The notes: generated by a model not told the origin, from the letters alone. 64,000 nucleotides of DNA from an uncultured Chloroflexales bacterium (GCA_937902315.1 CALGUG010000011.1:186001-250000), one strand, 5' to 3'; positions 7,902 through 16,920 are shown, counted from the stretch's first letter. Numbers and translations: made by a program.

Positions 7902-8735
7902 TCAAACCTCAATATACATCGTCTCCCAATCAATATCCGGACGTCGTTGCTGTAATTCTCTAATGAACAATTCTTCACTATTTCTATTCTGATAAAATTC
8001 TAGGATTTTCAGACCAAGCAATTCAGTTGGCACATTAAAATTGAAATCATCAGATTTATCTCCAAGACACAAAATAACAATTTCCAAATCATGCTTAGAA
8101 AGAGATTTCATCAATTCTGCAAAAATCGACTTAACAAGAATTTTCTCACGCGTAAACAAAGGAATCCCTGTTATATTCTTGTCATTTTGTAAAATATTAC
8201 GGTAGAAATCATAAAACACCCTGATAGAGTGACGATATAGATCAGATGGATAGATATAATTAGCAATTAACTTTGACCGTTTTAACAAGTCTTCATTTAC
8301 TTCAATATGTAAGAATCTGTATAATGTTATACCGGTTGTATAATAATCAAATGCCAAGTATATATCTTTCAGTGCCTCACTTACTCTCCCCAAAAGGATA
8401 AAGTCATCTGGATTCAATCCATTTGATTGGATTTTCAGTTTAATAACTTTATTCACCAAATTACACGCATCTTGTATATCACCTTGAGAAATAGGCTCAT
8501 CTAAAAGCATCCTTTCAATTTGATCAACATAGCTTGAAGGATCATGCTTCGCACGAAGTTCATTAATTTCGTTATCAATTTTCTCAATTTCTGCTAATAG
8601 TCCCCTCTTCCTTTGTTTCCTCTTTTGTACTGGCTCGTCGGTATTAGAGATATTATTCTCGATATCATTAATTTGATTCTTAAGATCTTGCTTTTTCTTC
8701 TCTAGCTCGATAATCTTCTGTTCTAGCGCCTCCAT
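7902..8735 (-). CDS. Unrecognised coiled-coil/helical-repeat protein in the type III operon
   Basis: 277 residues, no family recognised. Residues 1-70 are a strong coiled coil (repeated E-K-K-L-I heptads, IEKIDNEINELRAKHD), which echoes the N-terminal coiled coils of both SAVED proteins nearby. The remainder is helical with TPR-like spacing (DIYLAFDYYTTGITLYRF) and ends REL(QQ)RRPDIDWE. The gene is visibly AT-rich compared with its operon neighbours and uses many AAA, ATT and TTA codons, so it is probably a later arrival. It has its own AGAGGTG ribosome site and lies 58 bases after the preceding RAMP gene, the only large gap in the operon. A scaffold or effector partner role is inference only. 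Confidence 0.6.
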   Translation of the reverse strand: MEALEQKIIELEKKKQDLKNQINDIENNISNTDEPVQKRKQRKRGLLAEIEKIDNEINELRAKHDPSSYVDQIERMLLDEPISQGDIQDACNLVNKVIKLKIQSNGLNPDDFILLGRVSEALKDIYLAFDYYTTGITLYRFLHIEVNEDLLKRSKLIANYIYPSDLYRHSIRVFYDFYRNILQNDKNITGIPLFTREKILVKSIFAELMKSLSKHDLEIVILCLGDKSDDFNFNVPTELLGLKILEFYQNRNSEELFIRELQQRRPDIDWETMYIEV

Positions 8736-8793
8736 AATTACACCTCTAAGCTACCTACTCTAGAGCTTGAAGCAACAATAACATGTCAAATAA

Positions 8794-9753
8794 TCAATAA
8801 CTCCGATCAGGACAATTACGATCATCATTTGGCCATCGAAGGATATCAGCCAACTTTATAAGCTGTTTATTCTGAATAACCCCACTAGCATAGGCAGCTT
8901 GAATCAGTTCATCAGCTACTAATGATTGATAAGCAAGATCAAAGTTCTGATAAGCATTCTGTCGATCAACATAGAAGATAGTTAGATCAGCAAATTCAAC
9001 CGTGCCCAAACAAGCCGGTTTAGCCCCACCTAGTTTGGGGCAGAACCTTGGCTCAGCCATTCCAAGCCCAACTAAAAATACCCCAAGCTGAACTCTACTG
9101 ATATTTTCAAAATCGATTCGAAGCGAAAAACGGCTATCAACAGCACAAGCTTCTAGAGGCAGATTACCCTCGGCCAATTTGCCATGCATATAGAATTTAC
9201 GCCCTTTGGGCATTGAGCCATGAAAATAAGTGTTGTGTGACTCGGAACGAGGGCGAAAGAGCTGAACCGATGGCACAATTTCGACCTTTCCATCTTCAAG
9301 AACTGCATCTTGAAAACGTACAAGGCCTTGATAATCGAGCGTGCCAAAAATTTGCTGAGCTATATCTAAGTCATCGATGGCTATAGGAGGCATGTATTGT
9401 CGAGGTAAGTCTCGTGCGCGTGTGACTTGAACAGCCGAAGCAGTGATCGCTTCAACAATACTACGAATACAGCCCTTAAGCGATGAACCAGGAATCACAG
9501 GTTTATCCTGGCTACGAAATAGACCCTTGACCACTGGGTAACGCTTATCACCACTTAGTTCCAACAAACCTGAACCAACGTGAATAGGCGAACGAGCGAT
9601 CATTGTGGCCGTGATATAGCCTGTCAGATGCTGTTCTCGATAGAGATGATGCCCGTTTACTGGCTCTCGCTCAATCCTTCCCTCTGGAAGGGGAACGAAG
9701 TCATAAGGTTTGGGCAAAGGATTGCGACTATCGCGATCTCTTCGATTATTCAT
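8794..9753 (-). CDS. Cas7-family RAMP protein (Csm3/Cmr4-like), fourth copy
   Basis: 319-residue RAMP with the RRM-type Cas7 pattern: TGYITATMIARSPIHVGSG (first strand), KPVIPGSSLKGCIRSIVEA (glycine-rich/basic helix), the mid-domain IFGTLDYQGLVRFQDA, and the late glycine-rich loop CPKLGGAKPACLGTVEF. A candidate catalytic Asp (SGDKRYPVV, about D69) sits where Csm3 has its target-RNA-cleaving Asp. The 40-residue N-terminal extension (RRDRDSRNPLPKPYDFVPLPEG) is basic and proline-rich and is not part of a minimal Cas7. GGAG precedes the ATG. Its start overlaps the stop of the Csx19-like gene by one base. It should be a backbone or cap subunit of the effector complex. Confidence 0.8.
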   Translation of the reverse strand: MNNRRDRDSRNPLPKPYDFVPLPEGRIEREPVNGHHLYREQHLTGYITATMIARSPIHVGSGLLELSGDKRYPVVKGLFRSQDKPVIPGSSLKGCIRSIVEAITASAVQVTRARDLPRQYMPPIAIDDLDIAQQIFGTLDYQGLVRFQDAVLEDGKVEIVPSVQLFRPRSESHNTYFHGSMPKGRKFYMHGKLAEGNLPLEACAVDSRFSLRIDFENISRVQLGVFLVGLGMAEPRFCPKLGGAKPACLGTVEFADLTIFYVDRQNAYQNFDLAYQSLVADELIQAAYASGVIQNKQLIKLADILRWPNDDRNCPDRSY

Positions 9754-10241
9754 TACTCTCCACCCTCCTCTAAACCAATATAGCGGCTCCAGATCACGGC
9801 CAGATTATCGGCATAATATTCGCGGACAATCAACCTCTTCTGTTTTTGATCAGGCTGTTCAGGCGTCAATAATTGTTTAATCTCTTTCTTGGGATGGTAA
9901 CGATATTGGCCCAAACTCTTGCGCACAAAGAGGCCATCGCCCAAGCTATCCTCTTCGGTCAATAGCAAAACATCGTAGTGCTGACCATTAAGCTTCCAGC
10001 GCACCTCAGCAGTACGGTTAAAAATCTGACCCTGTTCAAAAGCAAGTCCTAGCTCGCCCTCCCATTCCAGCTCAGCAACAGAGGCGAATGCTTGTATAGG
10101 GCGTAGCTCACGATAGTTACTGACATAAGCGAAACAAGCCTGTTGCGTAAAGATATGTTCTAAGAGTAAGAAGAGATCATGCTTGGAGAGTTTGCGATAA
10201 CGATAGATATAGGCTGTTGAGTTCTGTTCTTGCTGGGTCAT
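9753..10241 (-). CDS. Csx19-like type III-D accessory protein
   Basis: 162-residue protein resembling the small accessory family Csx19 found with type III-D loci. The segment from LRPIQAFASVAELEWEGEL to IFNRTAEVRWKLNG matches the remembered Csx19 signature (a FN-x-x-x-E-x-RW core followed by a hydrophobic strand, here DVLLLTE). The operon content supports it. Its biochemical role is not established as far as I know. The true start is the ATG at 10241, giving a 4-base ATGA overlap with the upstream RAMP; an in-frame start at 10274 would lie inside that gene. Assignment rests on motif memory and neighbourhood. Confidence 0.6.
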   Translation of the reverse strand: MTQQEQNSTAYIYRYRKLSKHDLFLLLEHIFTQQACFAYVSNYRELRPIQAFASVAELEWEGELGLAFEQGQIFNRTAEVRWKLNGQHYDVLLLTEEDSLGDGLFVRKSLGQYRYHPKKEIKQLLTPEQPDQKQKRLIVREYYADNLAVIWSRYIGLEEGGE

Positions 10242-11326
10242 ACACCAAGCTCCTGCCGCCATGCAGGCATACATGCACGCCAGAAGGCATAGATCGCTTC
10301 CTTACCTTCGGCCATTAGCTGGATACCAAGTAAATCATCGGCCTGATAACGCAAACTTTCCGGTAAGCGGAGTTCAAGAGCCGTGGGAAAGTTATACTGT
10401 TTGTAAGCCTCGCCAGCGCAGAAATGCTCAACCCCAAGCAGTTGATCGATGGCAAAACTGCTACCACTGCCCAAAGCTTTAATCTGCTGTCCATCTTGGA
10501 TCAATGTACAGGTCGGGTAACGCAGCACTAGGCGCTCTAGCTCAGCATCGACATGGCCCATACCGCGCGATTTAGCGAACCCAAGCGGAATACGCCCTTC
10601 GCATAGATCGCGCAACACCAAACCCAAAAGGGCTAGTTGAGCCACTGTCAGGTTTTTAAAGTCGATACGGGTTTTAAATTCGCCTTGCACCACCGTCTCG
10701 TAGCTAAAGGGGCCGACTGCAACCGAACCATAGATTCGATCGATCGCGACCCCGTTGCGCTCTTCGATCTGGATCTTCGCTTCATCGCTATAGGCATCGG
10801 CAAAACGAATATGGCTGGCAAGGCTATTATTGCCAAACATCTGGCTTACAAAGGGTGAGAAACGATAGATTGTGGCAGTGTTAGTTAGTTTTAACTCGTC
10901 GAGATACTCACTGCTATTGAACTCAAAATCTTCCTTGTCTTCGCTTGCTAATCCAGCTTTCCCCCTATACGCCAACTCTTCGATTGTTATATCATCGGAG
11001 GTTTTCTTTTTACCAAAAGGATTATCTGCAAGCGGCAAAAGCGGCTCATTTTGGTCAAACAATTCCTTGCGTCGTTCAAGATCTCGGCGTTGGCGTTCTT
11101 CACCATCAAGCGAACGACAGATCCGCTCGGCCTGAGCGCGCAAAGCACCCTTGAGCGATGGGCCGGGCAGATAGACCTGTGGCTTACCATTACGATAGGT
11201 GCGCACAAACTCCATACTGGGGCGGGTCGGGTCACTGCCGCCGCTCTCGCCCGCCTTAACCATAATCGGGCCATTGGGGCGAATCGTATAGGTGATGCTG
11301 CCCTCGAGAAACGTGGCTTTATGCAT
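10238..11326 (-). CDS. Cas7-family RAMP protein, third copy
   Basis: 362 residues. RAMP features are IMVKAGESGGSDP near the N-terminus (candidate catalytic Asp about D32), QVYLPGPSLKGALRAQAERI, a central FGNNSLASHIRFADAY with ERNGVAIDRIYGSVA, and the late loop PLGFAKSRGMGHVDAEL. The ERNGVAIDR block is shared with the neighbouring RAMP at 11319-12215, which points to duplication. A long charged insertion (residues about 75-140, DGEERQRRDLERRKELFD and onward) and a C-terminal extension of about 90 residues make it larger than a minimal Cas7. AAGGAG lies before the ATG. It overlaps the upstream gene by 8 bases. Confidence 0.82.
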   Translation of the reverse strand: MHKATFLEGSITYTIRPNGPIMVKAGESGGSDPTRPSMEFVRTYRNGKPQVYLPGPSLKGALRAQAERICRSLDGEERQRRDLERRKELFDQNEPLLPLADNPFGKKKTSDDITIEELAYRGKAGLASEDKEDFEFNSSEYLDELKLTNTATIYRFSPFVSQMFGNNSLASHIRFADAYSDEAKIQIEERNGVAIDRIYGSVAVGPFSYETVVQGEFKTRIDFKNLTVAQLALLGLVLRDLCEGRIPLGFAKSRGMGHVDAELERLVLRYPTCTLIQDGQQIKALGSGSSFAIDQLLGVEHFCAGEAYKQYNFPTALELRLPESLRYQADDLLGIQLMAEGKEAIYAFWRACMPAWRQELGV

Positions 11327-12215
11327 GGCTAGCTCCTTGAGCTGCGATCTCTTTCAAGTGGTTAACAAAAGCTTCGGCCCATCCCTTCAGCTGTTCATCG
11401 TTCAGATCGAAACTCTGCTCGTTTTGGGCGGCTTCAGAGTAGCCTAATAGCGCTAGAACTGATTCGGGTTTACCTGCTTCGACCTCGTGATAGGAATAGC
11501 TGGCATTCGTTAAACGCACATAGCCAAGCCCACGCGAGCGGAAACCGCCGATCTGAACATCGCCGTTTAACCAAGGGCGCAGACCCAAAACAAGCAGACC
11601 CAGCTGCCATGGCTCAACATTCTCCATCACTACTTCAAAATCAAAGGGTAATCCTGGCGGAACCACCTCATAGTCGTAGAGCAAACCATCTTGAGCGATT
11701 TCAGTATCGCGGTTAATAGCAACACCATTGCGTCGTTCAAATTGGCCGAACCAGAGCTCTGAATCGATATGAGCATCTTTAAAAAAGATATGGCTAGCGA
11801 TCCAAGGCGCGCCAAAGGTTTTATCGATCAAGGTAGAGCGCTCCCAGATAATCTGGCTGCGCCGCTGATCTTGCTTACTTAGCTGGCCGGAAGCTTGTAA
11901 GTCTTGTAACTCTTTATCTTGCTCAAAAACCTTTTTATAAGTTGCGATCTGCGCCTCAAGTTCTAAAAGGTCGAGCGCTTGGGTGGGATCAATCGCACGG
12001 ATTAAAGCTTCCATGCGAGAGCGAAGGGTGCCCTTTAACGAAGCTCCGGGCAGATAGGGTCGCCCTCGCCCATCGCGCAGAACAGGCAAACGATTGCTAG
12101 TCACCTCGTTATCACGCCCCGCGCCCACCCGCAGCGCTGTTTCAGAAACTAGCTTGCCGGTAACCTTTAGACGGTTATGCAGCTTTGCAAAGGAGAGTAA
12201 CGATTCATTTGACAT
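11319..12215 (-). CDS. Cas7-family RAMP protein (Csm3-like), second copy
   Basis: 298 residues, the most Csm3-like of the four. It has TALRVGAGRDNEVTSNRLPV with the DN pair (about D35) in the position of the Csm3 catalytic Asp, PYLPGASLKGTLRSRMEAL, FGAPWIASHIFFKDAHID with ERNGVAINRDT, and the glycine-rich loop IGGFRSRGLGYVRL. In type III complexes this subunit repeats along the crRNA and cuts bound target RNA at 6-nt steps. Strong ribosome site AAAGGAG; the start lies inside the end of the cas11-like gene (11-base overlap), so translation is coupled. Confidence 0.85.
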   Translation of the reverse strand: MSNESLLSFAKLHNRLKVTGKLVSETALRVGAGRDNEVTSNRLPVLRDGRGRPYLPGASLKGTLRSRMEALIRAIDPTQALDLLELEAQIATYKKVFEQDKELQDLQASGQLSKQDQRRSQIIWERSTLIDKTFGAPWIASHIFFKDAHIDSELWFGQFERRNGVAINRDTEIAQDGLLYDYEVVPPGLPFDFEVVMENVEPWQLGLLVLGLRPWLNGDVQIGGFRSRGLGYVRLTNASYSYHEVEAGKPESVLALLGYSEAAQNEQSFDLNDEQLKGWAEAFVNHLKEIAAQGASHA

Positions 12216-12735
12216 TAGCGATCTCCTTTAGCGTATCAAAGCCATTGGTCTTCTTTGCGAAAGAGAAAGCGCGCCCAAGATAGCCTAGATAAAGCTGGGT
12301 TAAGCGTAGATAGGCGCTCTGTTGATACTTGACTCGCTCTACTTCAGCTTGATCACCAAAGCTTGCAAAATCGGCTATGAGCACAACCTTTTCAGCCATC
12401 TCTTTAATCTGGATGCGAATATCATCGATGATATGGTGTCCAAAGCCATTTCGCTCAGTGCTCCAAGCATTGGATTTGCGACCGATTTGATAACGAATAA
12501 AGTTAATAATCACCTCAATCGAGCCTGATTCAAGCGAAACATCGAGCAGATTACGTAGCTGGCTCTCCTCCATTGCGCTACCTTTAAGCATGGCAGCCGC
12601 ATTATTAGCCAGTTTGACCAGCTCATCTAGCTGCTCTTTAATATTGCGCTCAATCAAAAGCTCGATACGCAAGCGCTGATAATGGCGCTCATCCTCGGCG
12701 ACTTGAGCAGGGCTAGATTGGCTATGCTCACTCAT
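12205..12735 (-). CDS. cas11: Type III small subunit, Cas11/Csm2-like
   Basis: 176-residue all-helical protein. The core QLRNLLDVSLESGSIEVIINFIRYQIGRK, the W-x-x-x-x-x-x-FG segment (WSTERNGFG), and the closing YLRLTQLYLGYLGRAF match the helical small subunit found between Csx10 and Csm3-like genes in type III-D operons. Small subunits line the belly of the complex and contact target RNA. The N-terminal 25 residues are charged and probably disordered. The start codon overlaps the csx10 stop by 4 bases and has GGAG upstream. The gene at 7257-7889 also has a Cas11-like half, so the complex may hold two kinds of small subunit. Confidence 0.72.
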   Translation of the reverse strand: MSEHSQSSPAQVAEDERHYQRLRIELLIERNIKEQLDELVKLANNAAAMLKGSAMEESQLRNLLDVSLESGSIEVIINFIRYQIGRKSNAWSTERNGFGHHIIDDIRIQIKEMAEKVVLIADFASFGDQAEVERVKYQQSAYLRLTQLYLGYLGRAFSFAKKTNGFDTLKEIANVK

Positions 12736-13892
12736 AGTTGGCTCCTATTTAATTCGTAGTGAAATTCATCGCAGATGCGGATCTGGCCATAGCCTTCAGG
12801 ACGGCGTTCGCCGATGCCGCTCAGTTCCAGGCGAGCAAGCGCTTGATAAGCCTGCTGATCGAGAGCTTGCTTGGCTTGAAACACAAAAACGCTGCCCATA
12901 CGCACGGCAAGCTGAGTCGGCTTAGCCCGCTTCCAGAGCTGATTCCAGCCACCAACGATCTCGGTGCTGCTAAACGAGCGAACCAAAGTGGCCTCGATAC
13001 CGCTCAGCTCGTGCAAGGCTGCTGCGCTGAACTCGCTGGTGGGCTGCCAAGCATCTTCGAGCAAAATGGCGTGCGAAAGCAGGTTGAGCGTGAAGAAAGG
13101 TCGGTTTAGATCAAGCGCTCTGCCGCCTAAACGCTGATAGATCTCGGCCTGCTCGCGGATCGCCTGGTTAAAACGTTCGATGCGCGCTTGAAGCTCGCCG
13201 GCATCTGCAAGCTGAGGGCGCAGTTCCGCACTGATCTGGACCTGACCGATCCCACTATGCTGTCTTCCACCGAGATAGTTGATCTGGCCAAGAGCTTGGC
13301 CGATCAGCTCAGCGCTCTCGCGATCGGGGCAGACCAAGCTACCTCGAAACCTAGTTGGCTGGCCTTCTTTATCGGCTTCGTTGATGGCAAAAAAGGAGTA
13401 GAGCAAGCCGCTCTCAGAGGTGCCTAAGCGCTGGCTGATGCTGACACGCGTGACGATATGCTGTTGCACCTCGCGGGTCGCAAACTTGTTGTCAAGATCC
13501 CGAGTGTAAAAAGCCGTACCCGCCGCTTCCCAGGGGCGCCCACCCTCGTCGCTAGGGGCGTAGATCAAAGCGCTCGGCTCTTGAAGTTCCCAACAGAGCC
13601 GCTCGATCAGGCTATCGCTCAGAACCTCGCTCTTATTTTTTGGTTTAATCGCGGTGACTGGCCGCGGGCGCACCCATTCATCACCTGTATTGCAGGGATA
13701 GGCGTTGTAACAGCGAAGCCCTTGGAAGATCGTGGGGTTAAATTCGCCTTTGCGTGCCAAGTATTCGCCCAAGGCACCGTAGATCGTAGCGCCCGGCACA
13801 AAAGGCTGGCTGCTGCGAAACTGGTTGCCCGGCTTACGAATCGGGAAAGTCAAAGGCGAAAGGGCGCGGATCTCGATATCAAGCACTTCCAT
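12732..13892 (-). CDS. csx10: Csx10, Cas5-group RAMP of type III-D
   Basis: 386-residue Cas5-type subunit, the marker of subtype III-D. It should cap the 5' tag end of the crRNA and join Cas10 to the Cas7 backbone. Signs are the N-terminal RAMP strand IEIRALSPLTFP, the loop QPFVPGATIYGALGEYLA, a middle block VTRVSISQRLGTSESGLLYS, the first glycine-rich loop YLGGRQHSGIGQVQI, then EIVGGWNQLWKR and the final GIGERRPEGYGQIRI loop. Two RRM-like halves are visible. AGGAGG precedes the ATG, which overlaps the preceding gene by one base. Assignment rests on these blocks and on the operon. Confidence 0.85.
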   Translation of the reverse strand: MEVLDIEIRALSPLTFPIRKPGNQFRSSQPFVPGATIYGALGEYLARKGEFNPTIFQGLRCYNAYPCNTGDEWVRPRPVTAIKPKNKSEVLSDSLIERLCWELQEPSALIYAPSDEGGRPWEAAGTAFYTRDLDNKFATREVQQHIVTRVSISQRLGTSESGLLYSFFAINEADKEGQPTRFRGSLVCPDRESAELIGQALGQINYLGGRQHSGIGQVQISAELRPQLADAGELQARIERFNQAIREQAEIYQRLGGRALDLNRPFFTLNLLSHAILLEDAWQPTSEFSAAALHELSGIEATLVRSFSSTEIVGGWNQLWKRAKPTQLAVRMGSVFVFQAKQALDQQAYQALARLELSGIGERRPEGYGQIRICDEFHYELNRSQL

Positions 13893-14611
13893 TAGGCGCC
13901 CTCCTGATCGGCAGTGAGTTTTTTAAAAGCCTCGGCCAGCTCTTCAGGGCTGAGCAACCTGCCATCGAGCCGCACATAAACACTCGAATCGCACCAGCCT
14001 AGCCCGCGCGATTTAGCGCCACCCCAACGCTGATTGTGCAAAATCGCCGCCCACAACAGAGCCGCTCGGCTGCGATCGTCAACATCGGCCAGCTTCGAAT
14101 CGATCGCCGCCAAGTCGCCCTCTATCGCCCGCCGATTGTAGAAGCGGATGCCCTCGAAGGTGGTCTCTTGGAAGCTCAAGCGCTGCTCTTCAGCCGTGCC
14201 GCGCCGACGGTTGATCGAAACCGAAGGGCGGATCATGGTCCAGCGCTGGCCGCTCGCTTCGCCAAGATCCTTCACTTCTTGCTCGTCGCTCTCGGAGAGC
14301 GGACCGATCACTGCCAACAGATTGTTGAAGTGAAGCGGCGAGGCATATTGGGGTGAGCCGAACAGCTCGCGCAGAAGGTTTTGAGCGGAAGTGACATCGT
14401 CGATATGCTCTTGGCAGGGCAAACCGAGCGAGCGCAGAATAGCCGCCGCCGAGTGGCGCAGCTTGCCTTTAAGCTGCGAGCCTGGCACCAGCGGGCGTTT
14501 CCAAGCGTCGCGCACAATGCTCTTATCGGCGAGGGTATTGCTGCTGCCGCCCGCACCGATGCTGAGCGCAGTGCGACTGGTAAGGATAATTTCGATCTCT
14601 AAATAGCTCAT
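13892..14611 (-). CDS. Cas7-family RAMP protein (Csm3-like), first copy
   Basis: 239 residues, the shortest of the four Cas7s. Motifs: TALSIGAGGSSNTLADKSIV with a candidate catalytic Asp (about D29), PLVPGSQLKGKLRHSAAA, FGSPQYASPLHFNNLLAV, and WGGAKSRGLGWCDSSVYV as the glycine-rich loop. The SINRRRGTAEEQRL segment replaces the ERNGVAI block of copies two and three. The ATG overlaps the cas10 stop as ATGA with GGAGGG upstream, which ties it translationally to cas10. It is probably the Cas7 next to Cas10/Csx10 or a backbone subunit. Confidence 0.85.
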   Translation of the reverse strand: MSYLEIEIILTSRTALSIGAGGSSNTLADKSIVRDAWKRPLVPGSQLKGKLRHSAAAILRSLGLPCQEHIDDVTSAQNLLRELFGSPQYASPLHFNNLLAVIGPLSESDEQEVKDLGEASGQRWTMIRPSVSINRRRGTAEEQRLSFQETTFEGIRFYNRRAIEGDLAAIDSKLADVDDRSRAALLWAAILHNQRWGGAKSRGLGWCDSSVYVRLDGRLLSPEELAEAFKKLTADQEGA

Positions 14612-16920
14612 ACTGCGCCCTCCACTGAATGTGTGGACGACTGCTCTGATTTGGGTAGCATATCGTAGATCTCAACCAGATCGGGCCAGATCGTCTCCCA
14701 ACGCTGCGTTTGCAGAGCATCGACCTGCTGATCGTGAAAAGGCAACCAAGGCGGAAGAGCAAGCGTCGCTTTGTCGCTTGAGCGCCAGACATGTTCGAAC
14801 GAGCATTGAAGCATGCGACTGATCGTATCGCTGGCACGCGAACGAGTGTAGAGGTAGTCCATCACACTGGCAACGATGCCAGGACCCTCATCGGCCTGCA
14901 GGCGCTCATTGATCTGGTAAAGCTGCGAGCGAGAAAACTGGTTCTCTTGAAAGGCTTGGGCGGTTTTGATCAGGCCTTCAAACTCGTGCCAACTGTAGGG
15001 CTTGGCGAAGAGCTTGCGCATAGGTTTGCCAGGCTCGGAGCTGCGATCGCCCAAGGCTTGGTAGCGGAAGCTCTCGATCTTGTCGGTCACCATGCTGACC
15101 GCTTTCAAGATCATAAAGTCAACGGCCCCGCCCATAAAGCCCTGCTCGGCATGTTTAGCGGCCTTCTTTTTGGCCGATTTCAGCAGCTCTTCAACCAGAT
15201 CACGCAGGAAGAAGATCGGAGTGGTCTCTTGGGCCACCACCACACCCGCCGATAGACCGATGGTTAAGGAGTGCTGATAGCTGGCATAACCGCTCTCGCC
15301 CTGATAGCGATTCTTAGATCGCTGTGCTTGCGGGCTGCATAGCTCGGCATAACCGAGCTCACGTTTGATCGGCCCTAAAACCGAATCATCCGGTGCGCTG
15401 TTGGCGAAGCGATCTGCGATCCCTTGCTCGAAGCGTTTCCCGATCTCTAGGGCGATTTGCAGCGCGTAACTGCCCGGCACAATCAGCAGCAAGTCGTCGC
15501 CACCGATCGTCAAGATCTCAAAGGGGTGCACCTTAACGAGCTTGCGCTGGCCATCGTCATCCAGATCATCGCTATCGACCGAAACCGGCTTGAGCGTATG
15601 CGCTAGCGCGTCAAAAACGGCCCGTTTAGCAGTCTCACTCAAGATCTTCGAGACCGTTTTATAGCTCTCGGGCGTTTTCAGAGTTGCCATCAGGCGGCCC
15701 ACATTGTTGCCATCGGCGTAGATCAAGCCGATATAGTGGCCCGGGTGCGAGGCTTGGGCGATCTCGCCCACATCAGAGGCGCTGCGCACCTCCTTGGCAT
15801 TTAGGTCTCGGAAGACTTCGGCATAGGCCGTATCCCTAAGCTCATTGCACAAAGCTTTTTCCCACTGTCGCTCCCAAGAGCTAGCTCTCAGATCTTTAAT
15901 CTCCTCGCTCCAAGCATTATTACGCTCATCGCTAAACCAGCTCTTCTCTGTCTTCGATGCGGAGTGGTCATATTTCAGCAGCTCACCCACATACTGCTTG
16001 CGCGCCGACGCTTCGCTTAGATAGTGGATTCGGCCGCCCGTGTTGAGTTGGCGCGCTAGGCTCGCCGGACGATTGCCGCTGCTTTGACAGACTTGATGCC
16101 ACGGGTTGAGCTGATAGAGCGGCAGCCAACGGCTCTGGCCCTGAAGATGGTGCAGTTGGTCGCGCCGCCGATTCTGCTTGTTGGCGAGCAAGGTCACCAA
16201 TTCGCCGAAGGTTTTGCGCCGCAAAAAGCGCTCCTGACCGCTTTCGCCTTCTTTGCCGTAGTAGTAGGCTTCAAGCTGCTCTTTAATTCGAGGATCGTTG
16301 GACTGCAGATCGCGTTCGAAATCTTCGTACCAGTATGCGATCTGGTTCTGCTCATTCAGGCGGAGCCGACCATAGCGCAGCTCCAAAATATGAAAGCTCT
16401 CGGCCACGGCCACGCTATTGGCGGTGAGGGTATGTTTGGTATAGGTCTGCTCGATCTGATCGGCCAGCGCCTGCCCTTGACCGAAAGGCGCAAAGGCCAG
16501 CAGACCGCCGCCGCCCGCGTAGATGATCAACTCGCAGCCTTTCACGCCATCGGGCAAGCTCAGCGCATCCCAGAGCGCTGGCACGGCCTTCTCATTGATC
16601 CAATCCAAGAGGGCGCTGGCACCACGCACCTCCGAGAGGCGCGGCGATTCAAAGACATACTCTTTGATCTTGGTTGCGCCGCCCAACACCAAGTCGATGC
16701 GAGCCGCTTCAGGTGGAATAAGGGCATGCAGACGAGCCAATTGAGCATTGATCTCGTCGCTATTGATCGATTGTGCTGCCTTTTTCGGATCGAAAAGCTC
16801 GATCAGGAATTGTTTAAGCGCCTCAAAATCGACCGATACAGCGGGGCTTAGCTTGGCTACGCTCTGTTTGAGAGAGGCTATCAAGATCTTAGGGACATCG
16901 ATGGATTGTGTGTTCGCCAT
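14608..16920 (-). CDS. cas10: Cas10 large subunit with GGDD cyclase, no HD nuclease
   Basis: 770-residue type III signature protein. It has two polymerase-like palm domains: the first holds KIKEYVFESPRLSEVRGASALLD-type sequence and the AGGGGLLAF loop (about residue 140). The second holds LIYADGNNVG (about 402-408) and the catalytic GGDD (about 473-476), so it should convert ATP to cyclic oligoadenylate when target RNA binds. The N-terminus goes straight into the first palm: no HD motif exists, so no ssDNase. The zinc knuckle between the palms is degenerate (VCQSSGNRPASL keeps one Cys). A helical C-terminal domain D4 follows. I chose the ATG at 16920 over a TTG at 16935. First gene of a ten-gene operon whose members overlap by 1-11 bases or lie close together. 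Its upstream element matches those of the SAVED genes and kinase. Confidence 0.93.
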   Translation of the reverse strand: MANTQSIDVPKILIASLKQSVAKLSPAVSVDFEALKQFLIELFDPKKAAQSINSDEINAQLARLHALIPPEAARIDLVLGGATKIKEYVFESPRLSEVRGASALLDWINEKAVPALWDALSLPDGVKGCELIIYAGGGGLLAFAPFGQGQALADQIEQTYTKHTLTANSVAVAESFHILELRYGRLRLNEQNQIAYWYEDFERDLQSNDPRIKEQLEAYYYGKEGESGQERFLRRKTFGELVTLLANKQNRRRDQLHHLQGQSRWLPLYQLNPWHQVCQSSGNRPASLARQLNTGGRIHYLSEASARKQYVGELLKYDHSASKTEKSWFSDERNNAWSEEIKDLRASSWERQWEKALCNELRDTAYAEVFRDLNAKEVRSASDVGEIAQASHPGHYIGLIYADGNNVGRLMATLKTPESYKTVSKILSETAKRAVFDALAHTLKPVSVDSDDLDDDGQRKLVKVHPFEILTIGGDDLLLIVPGSYALQIALEIGKRFEQGIADRFANSAPDDSVLGPIKRELGYAELCSPQAQRSKNRYQGESGYASYQHSLTIGLSAGVVVAQETTPIFFLRDLVEELLKSAKKKAAKHAEQGFMGGAVDFMILKAVSMVTDKIESFRYQALGDRSSEPGKPMRKLFAKPYSWHEFEGLIKTAQAFQENQFSRSQLYQINERLQADEGPGIVASVMDYLYTRSRASDTISRMLQCSFEHVWRSSDKATLALPPWLPFHDQQVDALQTQRWETIWPDLVEIYDMLPKSEQSSTHSVEGAV

